Positions 20,641-30,193 of a stretch of 63,614 nt of DNA are shown one piece after another. Within the stretch, counting starts at the first letter, position 1. Every line of letters begins with the position of its first letter. The notes under the pieces were generated by a model. It was not told where the DNA came from. It searched no databases and saw nothing but the letters and a program-made list of their open reading frames with translations. Position numbers and translations under genes: made by a program. Source of the stretch: an uncultured Gammaproteobacteria bacterium (GTDB taxonomy: Bacteria > Pseudomonadota > Gammaproteobacteria > Enterobacterales > Psychrobiaceae); assembly GCA_913060565.1 (NCBI GenBank), contig CAJXRU010000012.1:1-63614 (forward strand). Reading direction: 5' to 3'.

Positions 20641-21126
20641 ATGAAGTTGTATATTATGCGCCATGGACAGGCTCAAATCTCTGCGCCCTCTGACTCTCAG
20701 CGAGCGTTGACTCCTTTAGGGCAGGAACAGACGGCCATCATGGCAAAGTGGTTGCGAAATACTGCGTCATCTTTTGATGTTGCATTTGTGAGCCCATATA
20801 AAAGAGCACTACAAACATTTGATATTGTATCGCAACAGGTGAGGATGTCCGGTCATCATTACTGTCTCGAAGAGTTAACACCAGAATCAAATCCTTCAAC
20901 CTGCGGAGATGCCTTGCTGGCTTATTGCGCAGAGCACAAAGCAACAAATGCCTTTGCGGTTTCACATCTTCCGTTGGTGGGGTTAGTAATTAATGATTTA
21001 TGTCGTGGTGACTTCGTGCCCGCGTTCACTACATCATCTATTGCATGCTTAGATATTGACCTTGTAGAGTGGCAAGGCCGCCTTTTATGGCATCGAACGC
21101 TAGATGACGTACTGATGGGCGCTTAA
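20641..21126 (+). CDS. sixA: Phosphohistidine phosphatase SixA
   Basis: A 161-residue histidine phosphatase. The RHG motif with nucleophile H8 (MRHGQA) opens the protein; the second arginine is in SPYKRALQTF (near 52-61) and the partner histidine in VSHLPLVG (near 108-115). SixA removes phosphate from histidine in phosphotransfer proteins. The 287 bases upstream (20354-20640), shared with the divergent M16 gene, show no further gene. It is convergent with smrB with one base between stops. Confidence 0.93.
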   Translation: MKLYIMRHGQAQISAPSDSQRALTPLGQEQTAIMAKWLRNTASSFDVAFVSPYKRALQTFDIVSQQVRMSGHHYCLEELTPESNPSTCGDALLAYCAEHKATNAFAVSHLPLVGLVINDLCRGDFVPAFTTSSIACLDIDLVEWQGRLLWHRTLDDVLMGA

Positions 21127-21127
21127 A

Positions 21128-21661
21128 CTAGTCAATTATTCCGTTCTCATCAGGTTCAATATCTAATAAAACAATAAGCGCGCCTTGTCCGCCCCATTCA
21201 AGCGGTGCTTGATGAAAGGCAAGTAATTCAGGATATTGGGCTATCCAATATGGGGTTCGGGCTTTGAGCGTACCGCCACTCACCCCATGGACGATGACAC
21301 AACATTCAATTTGGCATTTTTTGCACTCTTTAAACATTGCCAGAATTTCCATTTTCGCTTCATTTTGGTTTAAACCATGCAGATCTAACACTAATTCAGG
21401 GACGTAATCACCGCGTCTAAGTTTTTTGAGTTCATAGGTTTCTACGTCATCACGACAATAGCGCATCGGCCCCTCATCGTTTAAATGTGGAACGTAACCG
21501 TCAGAAAAATAGAATTCGGCTTGCTTTTGCTGTTGTTTATCTTTGTGACCTCGAACGCGCAACGATTTGGGTTGACGTAAATTAACCTTATCTTGGTTAA
21601 GCGGCTTAATGTTTGAATCATCAAGAAGATCAAACATTGATGGTGTTTTGTCGTTGGTCAT
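21128..21661 (-). CDS. smrB: Ribosome rescue endonuclease SmrB
   Basis: A 177-residue Smr-domain protein. SmrB cuts mRNA between collided ribosomes. The N-terminal helix-rich part is followed by the Smr domain from about residue 88, with LDLHGLNQNEAK (DLH motif) and FHQAPLEWGGQGALIVLL. The usual second motif HGxGxxxLK reads HGVSGGTLK here, with Ser where the second glycine normally stands. It is divergent from prmB, as in E. coli. Confidence 0.95.
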   Translation of the reverse strand: MTNDKTPSMFDLLDDSNIKPLNQDKVNLRQPKSLRVRGHKDKQQQKQAEFYFSDGYVPHLNDEGPMRYCRDDVETYELKKLRRGDYVPELVLDLHGLNQNEAKMEILAMFKECKKCQIECCVIVHGVSGGTLKARTPYWIAQYPELLAFHQAPLEWGGQGALIVLLDIEPDENGIID

Positions 21662-21826
21662 TAAGTAGTCGATTGAGTCGCGTTATTTCAAAGTACGTAT
21701 TTTAAATGCTTTTTTGGGCTATAAACAAGGTTCATATTCACAATTTAGTAAGATACAATGCCAGCCAAAGTTGGGTTTGAGAGCATTAGTTATCGCCCTA
21801 GGTTAGACATTTGAGGAGCGACAAGC

Positions 21827-22786
21827 TTGGAAACTTTTAAGCTGGACCAGCAACATATTGATGAAGCAATTAATGAATTATCGACGTTAGGCGATATGCT
21901 GCGCTGGGGAGCGACATTATTTAACCAAAGTGGTGTATTTTATGGGCATGGTAATGAGAACGCGTGGGACGAAGCCGTTGTACTGGCTCTCCATGTCTTA
22001 GCGCTACCGATTGACAGTAAAGATACTATTGTCAATTGCAATTTATTACAGCGAGAACGCTTGGCAATCGCTCAAACTTTTGCAGTGCGCATTAACGAGC
22101 GGGTTCCGACAGCCTATATTACGAACAACGCATGGTTTTCTGGCTTACAGTTTTATGTAGATGAACGTGTGTTAGTGCCGCGATCACCTATTGCACAAAT
22201 GATCAATGAGAATTTCGAACCTTGGTTAAAAGGTCATAGCGTTCACCGTGCATTAGATTTATGTACCGGCAGTGGATGTATTGCAATTGCAATAGCCCAT
22301 CAATTTGTTGATTCAGAAGTCGATGCTATCGATATATCTCACGACGCATTAGATGTCGCTAATATCAATATCTTCGAGCACGGGATGGAAGAGCGTGTTA
22401 TTCCAATTCAATCAGATTTAATGAATGAAGTATTAAGAGAAAAATACGATCTTATTGTCTCAAATCCCCCGTATGTCGACCAAGAAGACATGGATAGCTT
22501 GCCGCAAGAGTTTATCCATGAACCTGAACTTGGACTTGCTGCGGGATATGATGGGTTAGATCTAGTGAAACGTATTTTGGTTGATTCCCTAGATTGCCTC
22601 AATGATGACGGAATTTTAGTCGTGGAAGTTGGTAATTCTCAGATCCACATGGAGCAACAGTTTCCTGACGTCGCATTCGATTGGATCGAGTTTAGTCAGG
22701 GTGGACACGGCGTTTTCGTATTGACAAAAGCACAATTAGTAAAGCATCAAGCGTTATTCAAAGCAGCGTTGGCTGCAACTATTTAA
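21827..22786 (+). CDS. prmB: 50S ribosomal protein L3 glutamine methyltransferase PrmB
   Basis: A 319-residue SAM-dependent methyltransferase that modifies a glutamine of ribosomal protein L3. The SAM-binding motif [14 protein letters not shown] is at about 144-157 and the glutamine-binding NPPY at 213-216, followed by the family's [14 protein letters not shown]. The start is TTG at 21827 with GAGGAGC upstream. It is followed 13 bases later by aroC, the same order as in E. coli. The divergent smrB gene is 165 bases away. Confidence 0.96.
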   Translation: METFKLDQQHIDEAINELSTLGDMLRWGATLFNQSGVFYGHGNENAWDEAVVLALHVLALPIDSKDTIVNCNLLQRERLAIAQTFAVRINERVPTAYITNNAWFSGLQFYVDERVLVPRSPIAQMINENFEPWLKGHSVHRALDLCTGSGCIAIAIAHQFVDSEVDAIDISHDALDVANINIFEHGMEERVIPIQSDLMNEVLREKYDLIVSNPPYVDQEDMDSLPQEFIHEPELGLAAGYDGLDLVKRILVDSLDCLNDDGILVVEVGNSQIHMEQQFPDVAFDWIEFSQGGHGVFVLTKAQLVKHQALFKAALAATI

Positions 22787-22799
22787 GCAAGGAATATTC

Positions 22800-23900
22800 A
22801 TGTCTGGCAATACTATAGGTAAGTTGTTCTCTATCACCACTTTTGGCGAAAGTCACGGCATTGCGCTCGGTTGTACCGTTGATGGTTGCCCACCGGGTCT
22901 TGAAATTACAGAAGCTGATTTACAGGTGGATTTAGATCGACGTAAGCCCGGTACGTCAAAGTTTACCACGCCGCGTCGAGAAGCTGATGAGGTGAAAATT
23001 TTATCAGGTGTTTTCGAAGGAAAGACTACAGGTACACCGATTGGGCTATTAATTGAAAATGGCGATCAACGTTCAAAAGATTATGGTGAGATAAAAAATC
23101 AATTTCGCCCGGGGCACGCAGACTATACGTACCAACAAAAATATGGGATCCGTGATTATCGTGGTGGTGGCCGATCTTCAGCACGTGAAACCGCGATGCG
23201 AGTTGCTGGTGGTGCTATCGCAAAGAAATACCTAAAACAAGCCTATGGCATTGAAATCCGAGCGTATCTTTCTCAGATAGGTGATGTCGCTATTGAAAAG
23301 GTCGATTATGATCTTATTGAAACGAACCCTTTCTTTTGTCCAGATATCGACAAACTTGACGATATGGAACAGTTAATTCGTGATCTCAAAAAACAAGGCG
23401 ATTCAATTGGCGCCAAGGTAACTGTTGAAGCGATAAACGTTCCAGTTGGCTTAGGCGAGCCTATCTTTGACCGTTTGGATGCTGAAATTGCACACTCTCT
23501 CATGAGTATTAATGCCGTAAAAGGTGTTGAAATTGGCGACGGTTTCGAAGTGGTCAATCAAAAGGGGAGTGAACACCGCGATGCAATGACTAAAGAAGGA
23601 TTTACCTCTAATCATGCGGGTGGTGTATTAGGCGGCATTTCGACGGGGCAGCCGATTGTCGCTCATATGGCACTAAAACCAACATCAAGCATTACAACGC
23701 CTGGTCGCAGTGTTGACAAGACTGGTGCTGAAGTAGATTTAGTTACCAAAGGGCGTCACGATCCTTGTGTCGGCCTGCGTGCTGTACCTATCGCTGAAGC
23801 AATGCTTGCTATTACTTTGATGGATCATCTGTTGCGCCATCGCGGCCAGAATTATGATGTTAATTTGTCGACGACCGCCTATCAAATGGCCGACAAATAA
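22800..23900 (+). CDS. aroC: Chorismate synthase
   Basis: A 366-residue FMN-dependent enzyme converting EPSP to chorismate, the last shared step of aromatic amino-acid synthesis. Family signatures are present: [16 protein letters not shown] (about 14-29), the [31 protein letters not shown] segment (about 103-133), and [20 protein letters not shown] plus [18 protein letters not shown] near the C-terminus. It is 13 bases after prmB and 17 before epmC, likely one operon. Confidence 0.98.
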   Translation: MSGNTIGKLFSITTFGESHGIALGCTVDGCPPGLEITEADLQVDLDRRKPGTSKFTTPRREADEVKILSGVFEGKTTGTPIGLLIENGDQRSKDYGEIKNQFRPGHADYTYQQKYGIRDYRGGGRSSARETAMRVAGGAIAKKYLKQAYGIEIRAYLSQIGDVAIEKVDYDLIETNPFFCPDIDKLDDMEQLIRDLKKQGDSIGAKVTVEAINVPVGLGEPIFDRLDAEIAHSLMSINAVKGVEIGDGFEVVNQKGSEHRDAMTKEGFTSNHAGGVLGGISTGQPIVAHMALKPTSSITTPGRSVDKTGAEVDLVTKGRHDPCVGLRAVPIAEAMLAITLMDHLLRHRGQNYDVNLSTTAYQMADK

Positions 23901-23917
23901 TCGTGAGACATTAACGC

Positions 23918-24487
23918 GTGAATGAAGAGTTTGATTATAACGATTTAATACAGGTTTTTGATGACACGTTCTACACAAGTCATCAAACTCGGCTAATTAA
24001 AGGCGGTGATGAGCCTATTTATCTGCCAAAAGATGATGAGACAAGTTACCACCAGATTATTTTTGCAAGAGGGTACTTTGCCAGCGGACTGCATGAGATA
24101 GCTCATTGGCTAGTGGCAGGAGAAGCCCGTCGTTTACTAGAAGATTATGGATATTGGTATTGCCCTGATGGGCGTGACGAACAAACTCAAACGGATTTTG
24201 AGAAAGTTGAAATTAAGCCCCAAGCCATCGAATGGGCACTTTCCTTAGCTTGTGGCCATTCTTTTCGTGTGAGTACCGATAATTTAAGTGGCTGGCAATC
24301 AGATCGACATGCCTTTCAAGACAATGTGTATAAGCGATTGTGCGATTTGATTACTAATGGATTTAATTGTCGGACTCAAAAACTACTCAATGCCTTATGT
24401 ATCTTTTACAAGCAACCTCCGTTAACCCTTGAGCGTATCGCTTATCAACGTGTTCATCATGAGAGTAATAACGACTATGAAGTTTAA
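23918..24487 (+). CDS. epmC: Elongation factor P hydroxylase EpmC
   Basis: A 189-residue YfcM/EpmC protein. In E. coli it hydroxylates the lysylated lysine of elongation factor P. The metal-binding motif H59-E60-x-x-H63 lies in GLHEIAHWLVAGEARR, followed by the conserved DYGYWYCPDGRDEQTQ segment. Start is GTG at 23918. Its last 11 bases overlap the next gene. The partner genes epmA and epmB are not in the window. The position between aroC and yfcL agrees with the E. coli neighbourhood. Confidence 0.95.
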   Translation: MNEEFDYNDLIQVFDDTFYTSHQTRLIKGGDEPIYLPKDDETSYHQIIFARGYFASGLHEIAHWLVAGEARRLLEDYGYWYCPDGRDEQTQTDFEKVEIKPQAIEWALSLACGHSFRVSTDNLSGWQSDRHAFQDNVYKRLCDLITNGFNCRTQKLLNALCIFYKQPPLTLERIAYQRVHHESNNDYEV

Positions 24488-25616
24488 AATTGGTTTGATC
24501 ATCAATCCCGTAGCAGGTATGGGCGGCTCTGTTGCCCTCAAAGGCAGCGACGAAGTGATTGATAAAGCATTAGCGCTTGGTGCTACACCAAAATCTAATG
24601 ATCGTGCACACATTGCATTTTCACAAATTGAACAATACCGAGATAACATTGAGATAATCACGGCGCCATCTTTGATGGGTGAAAGTTTATGTCAATCACT
24701 GGGCTTTGATTATTCGTGCATAGCGTTTAACAGTAACACACAATTAACGAGCGAATTGCAATCATCAGATGCCAATCACACGTTAGAAGCGGCGTCGTTA
24801 ATTAAGGCGGTAGGGGTTGATTGTTTAGTATTTGTAGGCGGCGACGGCACTGCTCGCAATATTTATAGCGCTGTCGGTGATGACTTCCCAGTATTAGGTA
24901 TTCCAGCGGGCGTAAAAATTCATTCTGGTGTTTACGCGATTACCCCGACAGCTGCCGGTAAAGTACTTGAGCTGATGGTTACAAATCAGCTGGTTAGTGT
25001 GATGGAACGAGACGTCATGGATATTGATGAATCGTTATTTCGCGATGGCGTTGTAAAAGCCAAGCGCTACGGTGAAATGTTAGTGCCTGCTGAACTTCGA
25101 TATATGCAAGCGGTGAAAATGGGTGGTAAGGAGTCCGACGAACTCGTTCTTGCAGATATTGCCGCTGATGTAATGCGTCAGGTCGATGATGAGTTAGTTA
25201 TTATGGGCTCCGGGTCAACGACGGAATTCATCATGGAAGAGATGGGATTGGATAATACATTACTTGGCGTCGATGTAGTTCGCGATCAATCTCTCGTTGC
25301 AAGCGATGTCAGCGCCCAGCGTTTACTCGAACTGATTACCGAACAGCACGCTGTGAAATTAGTGGTTACCCTCATAGGTGGTCAGGGTCATGTATTTGGC
25401 CGTGGAAATCAACAATTAAGCCCAGATGTGATAAGGGCTGTGGGAAGAGACAATATTATTATTGTCGCCACTAAAACTAAATTGCAGGCATTAGAGCAAC
25501 GTCCATTACTGGTAGATACAGGGGACGCGCAGTTAGACAAAGAATTAAGTGGCTTTGTCAAAGTGACGACGGGCTATAACGATTATGTCATGGTACAAAT
25601 GAGTAACCCTGACTAA
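24477..25616 (+). CDS. ATP-NAD kinase-like family protein (COG3199)
   Basis: A 379-residue protein from the ATG at 24477, where the typical MKFKIGLIINPVAGMGG start lies. The nucleotide-binding GGDGT motif (VFVGGDGTARN) falls near 120-130. These features place it in the ATP-NAD kinase/diacylglycerol kinase fold, in the COG3199 group whose substrate is not established. Further conserved parts include GIPAGVKIHSGVYA and MGSGSTTEFIMEEMGLDNTLLGVD. An in-frame ATG at 24459 is an alternative. The start lies inside the end of epmC (11-base overlap, different frame), suggesting coupled translation. It should not be called NadK without assay. Confidence 0.88.
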   Translation: MKFKIGLIINPVAGMGGSVALKGSDEVIDKALALGATPKSNDRAHIAFSQIEQYRDNIEIITAPSLMGESLCQSLGFDYSCIAFNSNTQLTSELQSSDANHTLEAASLIKAVGVDCLVFVGGDGTARNIYSAVGDDFPVLGIPAGVKIHSGVYAITPTAAGKVLELMVTNQLVSVMERDVMDIDESLFRDGVVKAKRYGEMLVPAELRYMQAVKMGGKESDELVLADIAADVMRQVDDELVIMGSGSTTEFIMEEMGLDNTLLGVDVVRDQSLVASDVSAQRLLELITEQHAVKLVVTLIGGQGHVFGRGNQQLSPDVIRAVGRDNIIIVATKTKLQALEQRPLLVDTGDAQLDKELSGFVKVTTGYNDYVMVQMSNPD

Positions 25617-25659
25617 TACCATTGGGTATAACTAACAACGAGCATATTTGGAATTTATT

Positions 25660-25929
25660 ATGTTACTTACACAAACAGAAAGCATCATCGAAGATTTTGT
25701 TGCTGATATTTTAGAAAACGGCAACGATGACGCTTTATTTGCCAGTGGTTATTTGCAAGGCCATCTTGATTTGATTCTCCAAGGATGCATTGATATCGAT
25801 GATACCTTTGAAAATTTCATGGCTAAAATGCAGGCCAGTTTAGATAACGCATTTTTAAAAAATGAACTAAGTCCTACCGATAAAAAATTGGTTACCACTT
25901 GCTGGGAAAACCTCCAACACAAGATGTAA
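25660..25929 (+). CDS. yfcL: YfcL family protein
   Basis: An 89-residue soluble protein. The FASGYLQGHLDLIL motif near residues 29-42 and the C-terminal LSPTDKKLVTTCWENL match E. coli YfcL closely. Function is unknown. The ATG at 25660 has GGA seven bases upstream; an in-frame TTG at 25648 is less likely. Its place close behind epmC and the COG3199 gene repeats the E. coli arrangement. Confidence 0.9.
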   Translation: MLLTQTESIIEDFVADILENGNDDALFASGYLQGHLDLILQGCIDIDDTFENFMAKMQASLDNAFLKNELSPTDKKLVTTCWENLQHKM

Positions 25930-26015
25930 TGTTGTATTCTAATTAAACAATAAACTTGTTTTTGTATACAATATATCTTAGTCTGGCTCTATTCCAATAA
26001 TAAATAGAGCCACGT

Positions 26016-27596
26016 ATGAGCCAACAATCCTCGAATTCAGCATCGAACAATCCACCATATTCTTCAACACATACTATTAAGAAACTCGGTTTCTTTGCCT
26101 CTATCGCGTCCTTAAGTTACGTGTTTTGGATTGTCGGAGGGATGGAACTAATTGAACGCGTTGCGTTCTATGGTGTTAAAACAGTTGCAGGCCTCTATGC
26201 GACCGATCCAGTGTCCAAAGGTGGTCTAGGTGTCACTATGACAGACTTTGGCACCATACTAATGGCATGGGCGCTTGTGCAAGCTTTTGTTCCTGTCTTT
26301 ATTGGCGGGCTTTCTGATCGGATTGGCTATAAAGAAACGATAGCATTATCCACCGTGACAAAAATTGCAGCTTATTTACTGATGGCATTCTTTCCAACCT
26401 ATTGGGGATTTATGGTTGGCGCTATCGTATTGGCCCTTGGGACTGGAATATTTAAACCAGGCATTCAGGGGACTTTAGTCAAATCAACCACACCTCAAAA
26501 TTCTACGATGGCGTGGGGAATGTTTTATCAAATGGTCAATATCGGCGGCTGGGTTGGTCCTTTGATTGCGGCACAATTGCGGATCCTTGATTGGCAAAAT
26601 GTTTTTTACGCATGTGCGGCGATTATCAGTTTAAATTTCTTTATGTTGTTGCTGTATAAAGAGCCCGGTAAGGCAGAGCGCGTCAAGAACCAAGAAAAAC
26701 TAGCAAAAAGTGGCGCGCCAACAAAATCGTTATGGAGAGAATCAATTCACGAGTTCAAGCAAGCGCACTTGATTTACTACACCATTATTTTTTCAGGGTT
26801 TTGGTTTATGTTCATGGCGCTGTTTGATGTTTTACCGGTACACATCAGAGATTGGATTGATACGACAGCTATTGTCGCTTCATTGTTTGGTGAAAACGGA
26901 ACTGACTCGGTGGCTTGGCGCTCGGCTTTGGGAATGAATGCCGATGGACTGTCTATTTTGCCTGAAGGGATTATGAACCTAAATTTTGGCATGATCATGC
27001 TTACGTGTTTTCTCTTTGCTGCATTAGCGCAGCGTCTAGGTACAATGAATAGCTTAGTGATAGGTACATTCCTGTGTAGCGCCGCGTTGTTTATTATTGG
27101 TGGCGTCAATGCTGCTTGGTTTTTGGTGCTCGCGATATTTACTTTTAGCGTAGGTGAAATGCTCGCCAGCCCGACATCTTACAAACTCATTGGTAATATC
27201 GCGCCAGACGACAAAAAAGCCATGTATCTTGGGTTCAAAGATCTACCACTTGGCATAGGGTGGGTTGCCGAAAGTTATATTGGCCCAATGTTATACGATA
27301 AATATGCCGCCAAAGAAACACTCGCCAAAGCGATGTTGTCAGATACCTATCAACAAAGTACAGCCGCGTTAAGCGCGATTCCACAAGGTGAATACTTTAC
27401 ACACTTGGTGTCAATTAGTGGTCAATCATCTCAAGAAATGACCGCTTTGCTTTATCAACAAAATAATATTGGCGTGGTGTGGTTTGTGATGGGAGCAATT
27501 GGTATTGCTTCTGCATTTGGCTTGGTGATTTATAGTCGTTGGATCATAAGTGCACGTAGTTCATTATCATCAGAGCAAAAATCACTCGTCGACTGA
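26016..27596 (+). CDS. POT/MFS-type transporter
   Basis: A 526-residue membrane protein with about twelve hydrophobic segments and an insertion around residues 285-320. The first helix contains MELIERVAFYGVKTVAGLYA, a variant of the ExxERxxYY motif that couples protons to peptide in POT transporters, and the second-third helix region has GGLSDRIGYKETI, the MFS motif A. GIFKPGIQGTLVK also fits POT proteins. The substrate (di/tripeptide or other) cannot be read with confidence. It stands alone after yfcL. Confidence 0.85.
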   Translation: MSQQSSNSASNNPPYSSTHTIKKLGFFASIASLSYVFWIVGGMELIERVAFYGVKTVAGLYATDPVSKGGLGVTMTDFGTILMAWALVQAFVPVFIGGLSDRIGYKETIALSTVTKIAAYLLMAFFPTYWGFMVGAIVLALGTGIFKPGIQGTLVKSTTPQNSTMAWGMFYQMVNIGGWVGPLIAAQLRILDWQNVFYACAAIISLNFFMLLLYKEPGKAERVKNQEKLAKSGAPTKSLWRESIHEFKQAHLIYYTIIFSGFWFMFMALFDVLPVHIRDWIDTTAIVASLFGENGTDSVAWRSALGMNADGLSILPEGIMNLNFGMIMLTCFLFAALAQRLGTMNSLVIGTFLCSAALFIIGGVNAAWFLVLAIFTFSVGEMLASPTSYKLIGNIAPDDKKAMYLGFKDLPLGIGWVAESYIGPMLYDKYAAKETLAKAMLSDTYQQSTAALSAIPQGEYFTHLVSISGQSSQEMTALLYQQNNIGVVWFVMGAIGIASAFGLVIYSRWIISARSSLSSEQKSLVD

Positions 27597-27718
27597 TCTC
27601 ACTCCTTGGCGCGTCATTGGCAAGAAATGAGCCTTATTTATGTTTTGGCGCTAGCGGGACTTCAAATGCTTTGATATTCTCGCCTAGGTATATGTCCATA
27701 AAAGAGCAAGGAGGTTGC

Positions 27719-28081
27719 ATGAACGCGTGGAAAGAACTGCACTGGATTCAAAAGTCCTTTATCGGTTTCCTAGTATTAATGATGGTAGTTGTAATGCCTG
27801 AATTACTACCACTATTAGATTTAGGGGGGATAGAGCTAATTTTTGGCTTTGTTGTATTAAACATTAAAACAGCGAAGTATTGGGTCTACGATAAATATCT
27901 TCAAGCCCGTGAATTAGGGAGATTGATATTAATGGCGTTTGTCGGTAGTGCTTTAGCAAAACCAAAAACATTCGTGATTCATGGAGGCGTTTGTTGCGCG
28001 GCGTTATTGATCACGGGCTCAATTGTTCTTTCAAGCGGATTTCTATTGCCTGTCATGATAGCAAACAGTTATCTAATTTAG
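27719..28081 (+). CDS. Orphan small membrane protein (120 aa)
   Basis: The ATG at 27719 follows a perfect AAGGAGG with a four-base spacer, the strongest ribosome site I noted in the window. The longer open frame upstream is not needed. The 120-residue product has hydrophobic stretches at about 12-32, 35-50 and 85-112, and a polar middle (KTAKYWVYDKYLQARELGR). I recognise no family. It is flanked by the POT-type transporter and, after a hairpin and 250 bases, the M50 protease. Confidence 0.7.
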   Translation: MNAWKELHWIQKSFIGFLVLMMVVVMPELLPLLDLGGIELIFGFVVLNIKTAKYWVYDKYLQARELGRLILMAFVGSALAKPKTFVIHGGVCCAALLITGSIVLSSGFLLPVMIANSYLI

Positions 28082-28118
28082 GTTAACTTTCCAAGGCGCA
28101 TTACACGCTATTTTTAAA

Positions 28119-28145
28119 AAGCCAACGTCATATCGTCGTTGGCTT
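28119..28145 (+). terminator. Hairpin after small membrane protein gene
   Basis: AAGCCAACG (28119-28127) and CGTTGGCTT (28137-28145) form a perfect 9-base stem with a 9-base loop. No T run follows, so termination would be weak. Further on lie a 14-base palindrome (TGGATATATATCCA, 28176-28189) and a 7-base inverted pair (28194-28200/28219-28225), of unknown role. Confidence 0.5.
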
Positions 28146-28333
28146 CATTCCCATCTCAGAACCAATCATCTTTAGTGGATATATATCCATAATCAATGAA
28201 AAATCAGATTAGACTTTATTCATTGCGCTCAATTCATGCAGTTCTAAAGACTACGGTGGTAAAACCGTAATTTATACTTGCACCTCGATAAAATTCGTTG
28301 ATAATCATCGAAAACTAATTTTGAGCAACGCTT

Positions 28334-29449
28334 GTGCATTTATTAAACCTAGAACTTTTTGGAAAAACATTAACATTAGATGCGTCTATGGCAGGCTGGC
28401 AGCAACTATTTTGGGATGGGAACTGTGTAAGTCAGATCACTGCATCAGACGCTGTCGATCAGGACATCGTCAACCATCAATTTGAATTAACGCAAGTCAT
28501 GGTGGCGAAAGAGGGCGATGAACCGCAAGAGCAAAAGATCATTGTGTCACTAAGCAACAAGATTAACTGGCAACCGTTCTCATTAGATTATCAATTGAGT
28601 GTGGACGGGCAAGATGTGGCGAATGGGACGCTCAACGAAAAAGATATCGAAAGCCGTGAGATTGTTAATACTGGAAAAACTAAGCCTAAAGTAAGTACTG
28701 TTGGTTTATTAGGATTAGGATTGAAATTGTTTAAAAGTGCCAAAGTGATTAAAGTCGTCCTAGCGGCTGGATCACTCGCTGCCTATAGCTGGCTCTTCTC
28801 GTTTGAGTTTGCACTAGCGCTTATCGGCTGTTTAGTTTTTCATGAATATGGTCATGTGCGAGCGATGAAATATTTTGGTATGAAAACCAAGGGATTCTAT
28901 TTGGTGCCTTTTTTGGGCGGTTTAGCAGTCAATGACGATAAGCTTAATACACGATGGCAAGACGTAGTGATTTCGATTATGGGTCCATTCTTTGGATTGT
29001 TGTTGTCGCTTGGTCTTTTAGTCGCTTACTGGATAACTGGTATCGAAATCTTGGGGGGCATTGCCGCATTTAACGCACTCTTAAACCTCTTCCAATTATT
29101 ACCAGTGTTACCGCTCGACGGCGGCCATGTATTAAAAAGCATTGCTTATTCGGTTAACTCAAAGATGGGGCTGGTAGTTTGTGTGCTCGGTGCTGCTCTC
29201 GGTGTGTATGTGAGTTACACCTTTGGATTCGCTCTTTTAGGTTTTTTGTTAGCGATTGGCTCTATTGAAATTTTCTTTGAATATAAATATCGCCATCAAA
29301 CGCGATTATTACCGCTAGACAGATATGGTCAGATTATCTCTGCTGCATGGTACTTAATGACAGTCATCGGCTTATCAGCGATTATCTGGGGGTTAGGGCA
29401 AGGCGCAAATGATGCATTGTCGTTACCGTTTAAGATTTTGGGGAGCTAA
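28334..29449 (+). CDS. M50-family intramembrane metalloprotease (site-2 protease fold)
   Basis: A 371-residue protein. The first ~115 residues are soluble and beta-rich (MHLLNLELFGKTLTLDASMAGWQ...), then come about six membrane segments. The zinc motif H170-E-Y-G-H174 is inside a membrane helix, and the third ligand is Asp262 in LPLDGGH, as in site-2 proteases. Such enzymes usually cut anti-sigma factors or other membrane proteins; the substrate is unknown and no sigma or anti-sigma gene lies nearby. No PDZ domain is visible, so it is not RseP. Start is GTG at 28334. Its stop overlaps the rluF start by one base. Confidence 0.87.
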   Translation: MHLLNLELFGKTLTLDASMAGWQQLFWDGNCVSQITASDAVDQDIVNHQFELTQVMVAKEGDEPQEQKIIVSLSNKINWQPFSLDYQLSVDGQDVANGTLNEKDIESREIVNTGKTKPKVSTVGLLGLGLKLFKSAKVIKVVLAAGSLAAYSWLFSFEFALALIGCLVFHEYGHVRAMKYFGMKTKGFYLVPFLGGLAVNDDKLNTRWQDVVISIMGPFFGLLLSLGLLVAYWITGIEILGGIAAFNALLNLFQLLPVLPLDGGHVLKSIAYSVNSKMGLVVCVLGAALGVYVSYTFGFALLGFLLAIGSIEIFFEYKYRHQTRLLPLDRYGQIISAAWYLMTVIGLSAIIWGLGQGANDALSLPFKILGS

Positions 29450-30177
29450 TGCGCCTTGCAAAAATGATTGGCGCGGCGGGATATTGTTCGCGTCGTCAAG
29501 CATCTCGCCTAATTGATGCTGGTCGTGTCGAGGTTAATGACAATATTGCGCAGCATTTGACGTTTGTAGATCCGAGCGATGAGATCAGGGTTGACGGCAA
29601 ACAGATAGACGTATTTAGCGAGAAACACTATGTTGTCTATCATAAACCGGTTGGCATTGATTGTAATTTAAATGTCGATGACCCAAATAGTCTTTGCCAT
29701 GTTATTCCTACATGGTTACCCCGTGTATTTCCTATCGGTCGATTAGATAAGGATTCAAGTGGTTTACTTTTACTCACGAATGACGGTGAACTAACCAATA
29801 GATTGTTACACCCGGCGTTTAAGCAGGAAAAGTGTTATGAGGTTATCGTAAAACCCAGCTTTCACAATCGCAGCACCAACAATCTAACGCTTAATACCGC
29901 ATTTGTATCAAATATGAATCAGCCTATTATCATTAAAGGCAAACAAACATCCGCCTGTGAAATTAAACTCCTTGATGAATTAAGTTTCAACATTACCTTA
30001 ACCCAAGGGCTAAACCGACAAATTCGCCGAATGTGCAGCAACTTAGGATTTTACGTTACCCATTTAAAGCGAATATCCTTGGCAAATATAACGCTGAGCG
30101 AGCTAGCTGTAGGCGATTTTCGCTCTCTTAATGCTGATGAAATTGCGGATCTCATCGCATTAACTAATCGCGCTTAA
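29449..30177 (+). CDS. rluF: 23S rRNA pseudouridine synthase, RluF type
   Basis: A 242-residue RsuA/RluB/RluE/RluF-family enzyme that isomerises uridine in rRNA. An S4 RNA-binding domain (about 1-50) precedes the catalytic domain with Asp100 in VFPIGRLDKDSSGLLLLTNDG. The QGLNRQIRRMC motif (near 184-194) matches E. coli RluF more than RsuA, so U2604 of 23S rRNA (and perhaps tRNA-Tyr) is the expected target, by family. Its ATG shares a base with the preceding stop codon, with GGGGAG four bases upstream. It converges with radD with 16 bases between stops. Confidence 0.88.
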   Translation: MRLAKMIGAAGYCSRRQASRLIDAGRVEVNDNIAQHLTFVDPSDEIRVDGKQIDVFSEKHYVVYHKPVGIDCNLNVDDPNSLCHVIPTWLPRVFPIGRLDKDSSGLLLLTNDGELTNRLLHPAFKQEKCYEVIVKPSFHNRSTNNLTLNTAFVSNMNQPIIIKGKQTSACEIKLLDELSFNITLTQGLNRQIRRMCSNLGFYVTHLKRISLANITLSELAVGDFRSLNADEIADLIALTNRA

Positions 30178-30193
30178 CAAGATGTATTAGGCC

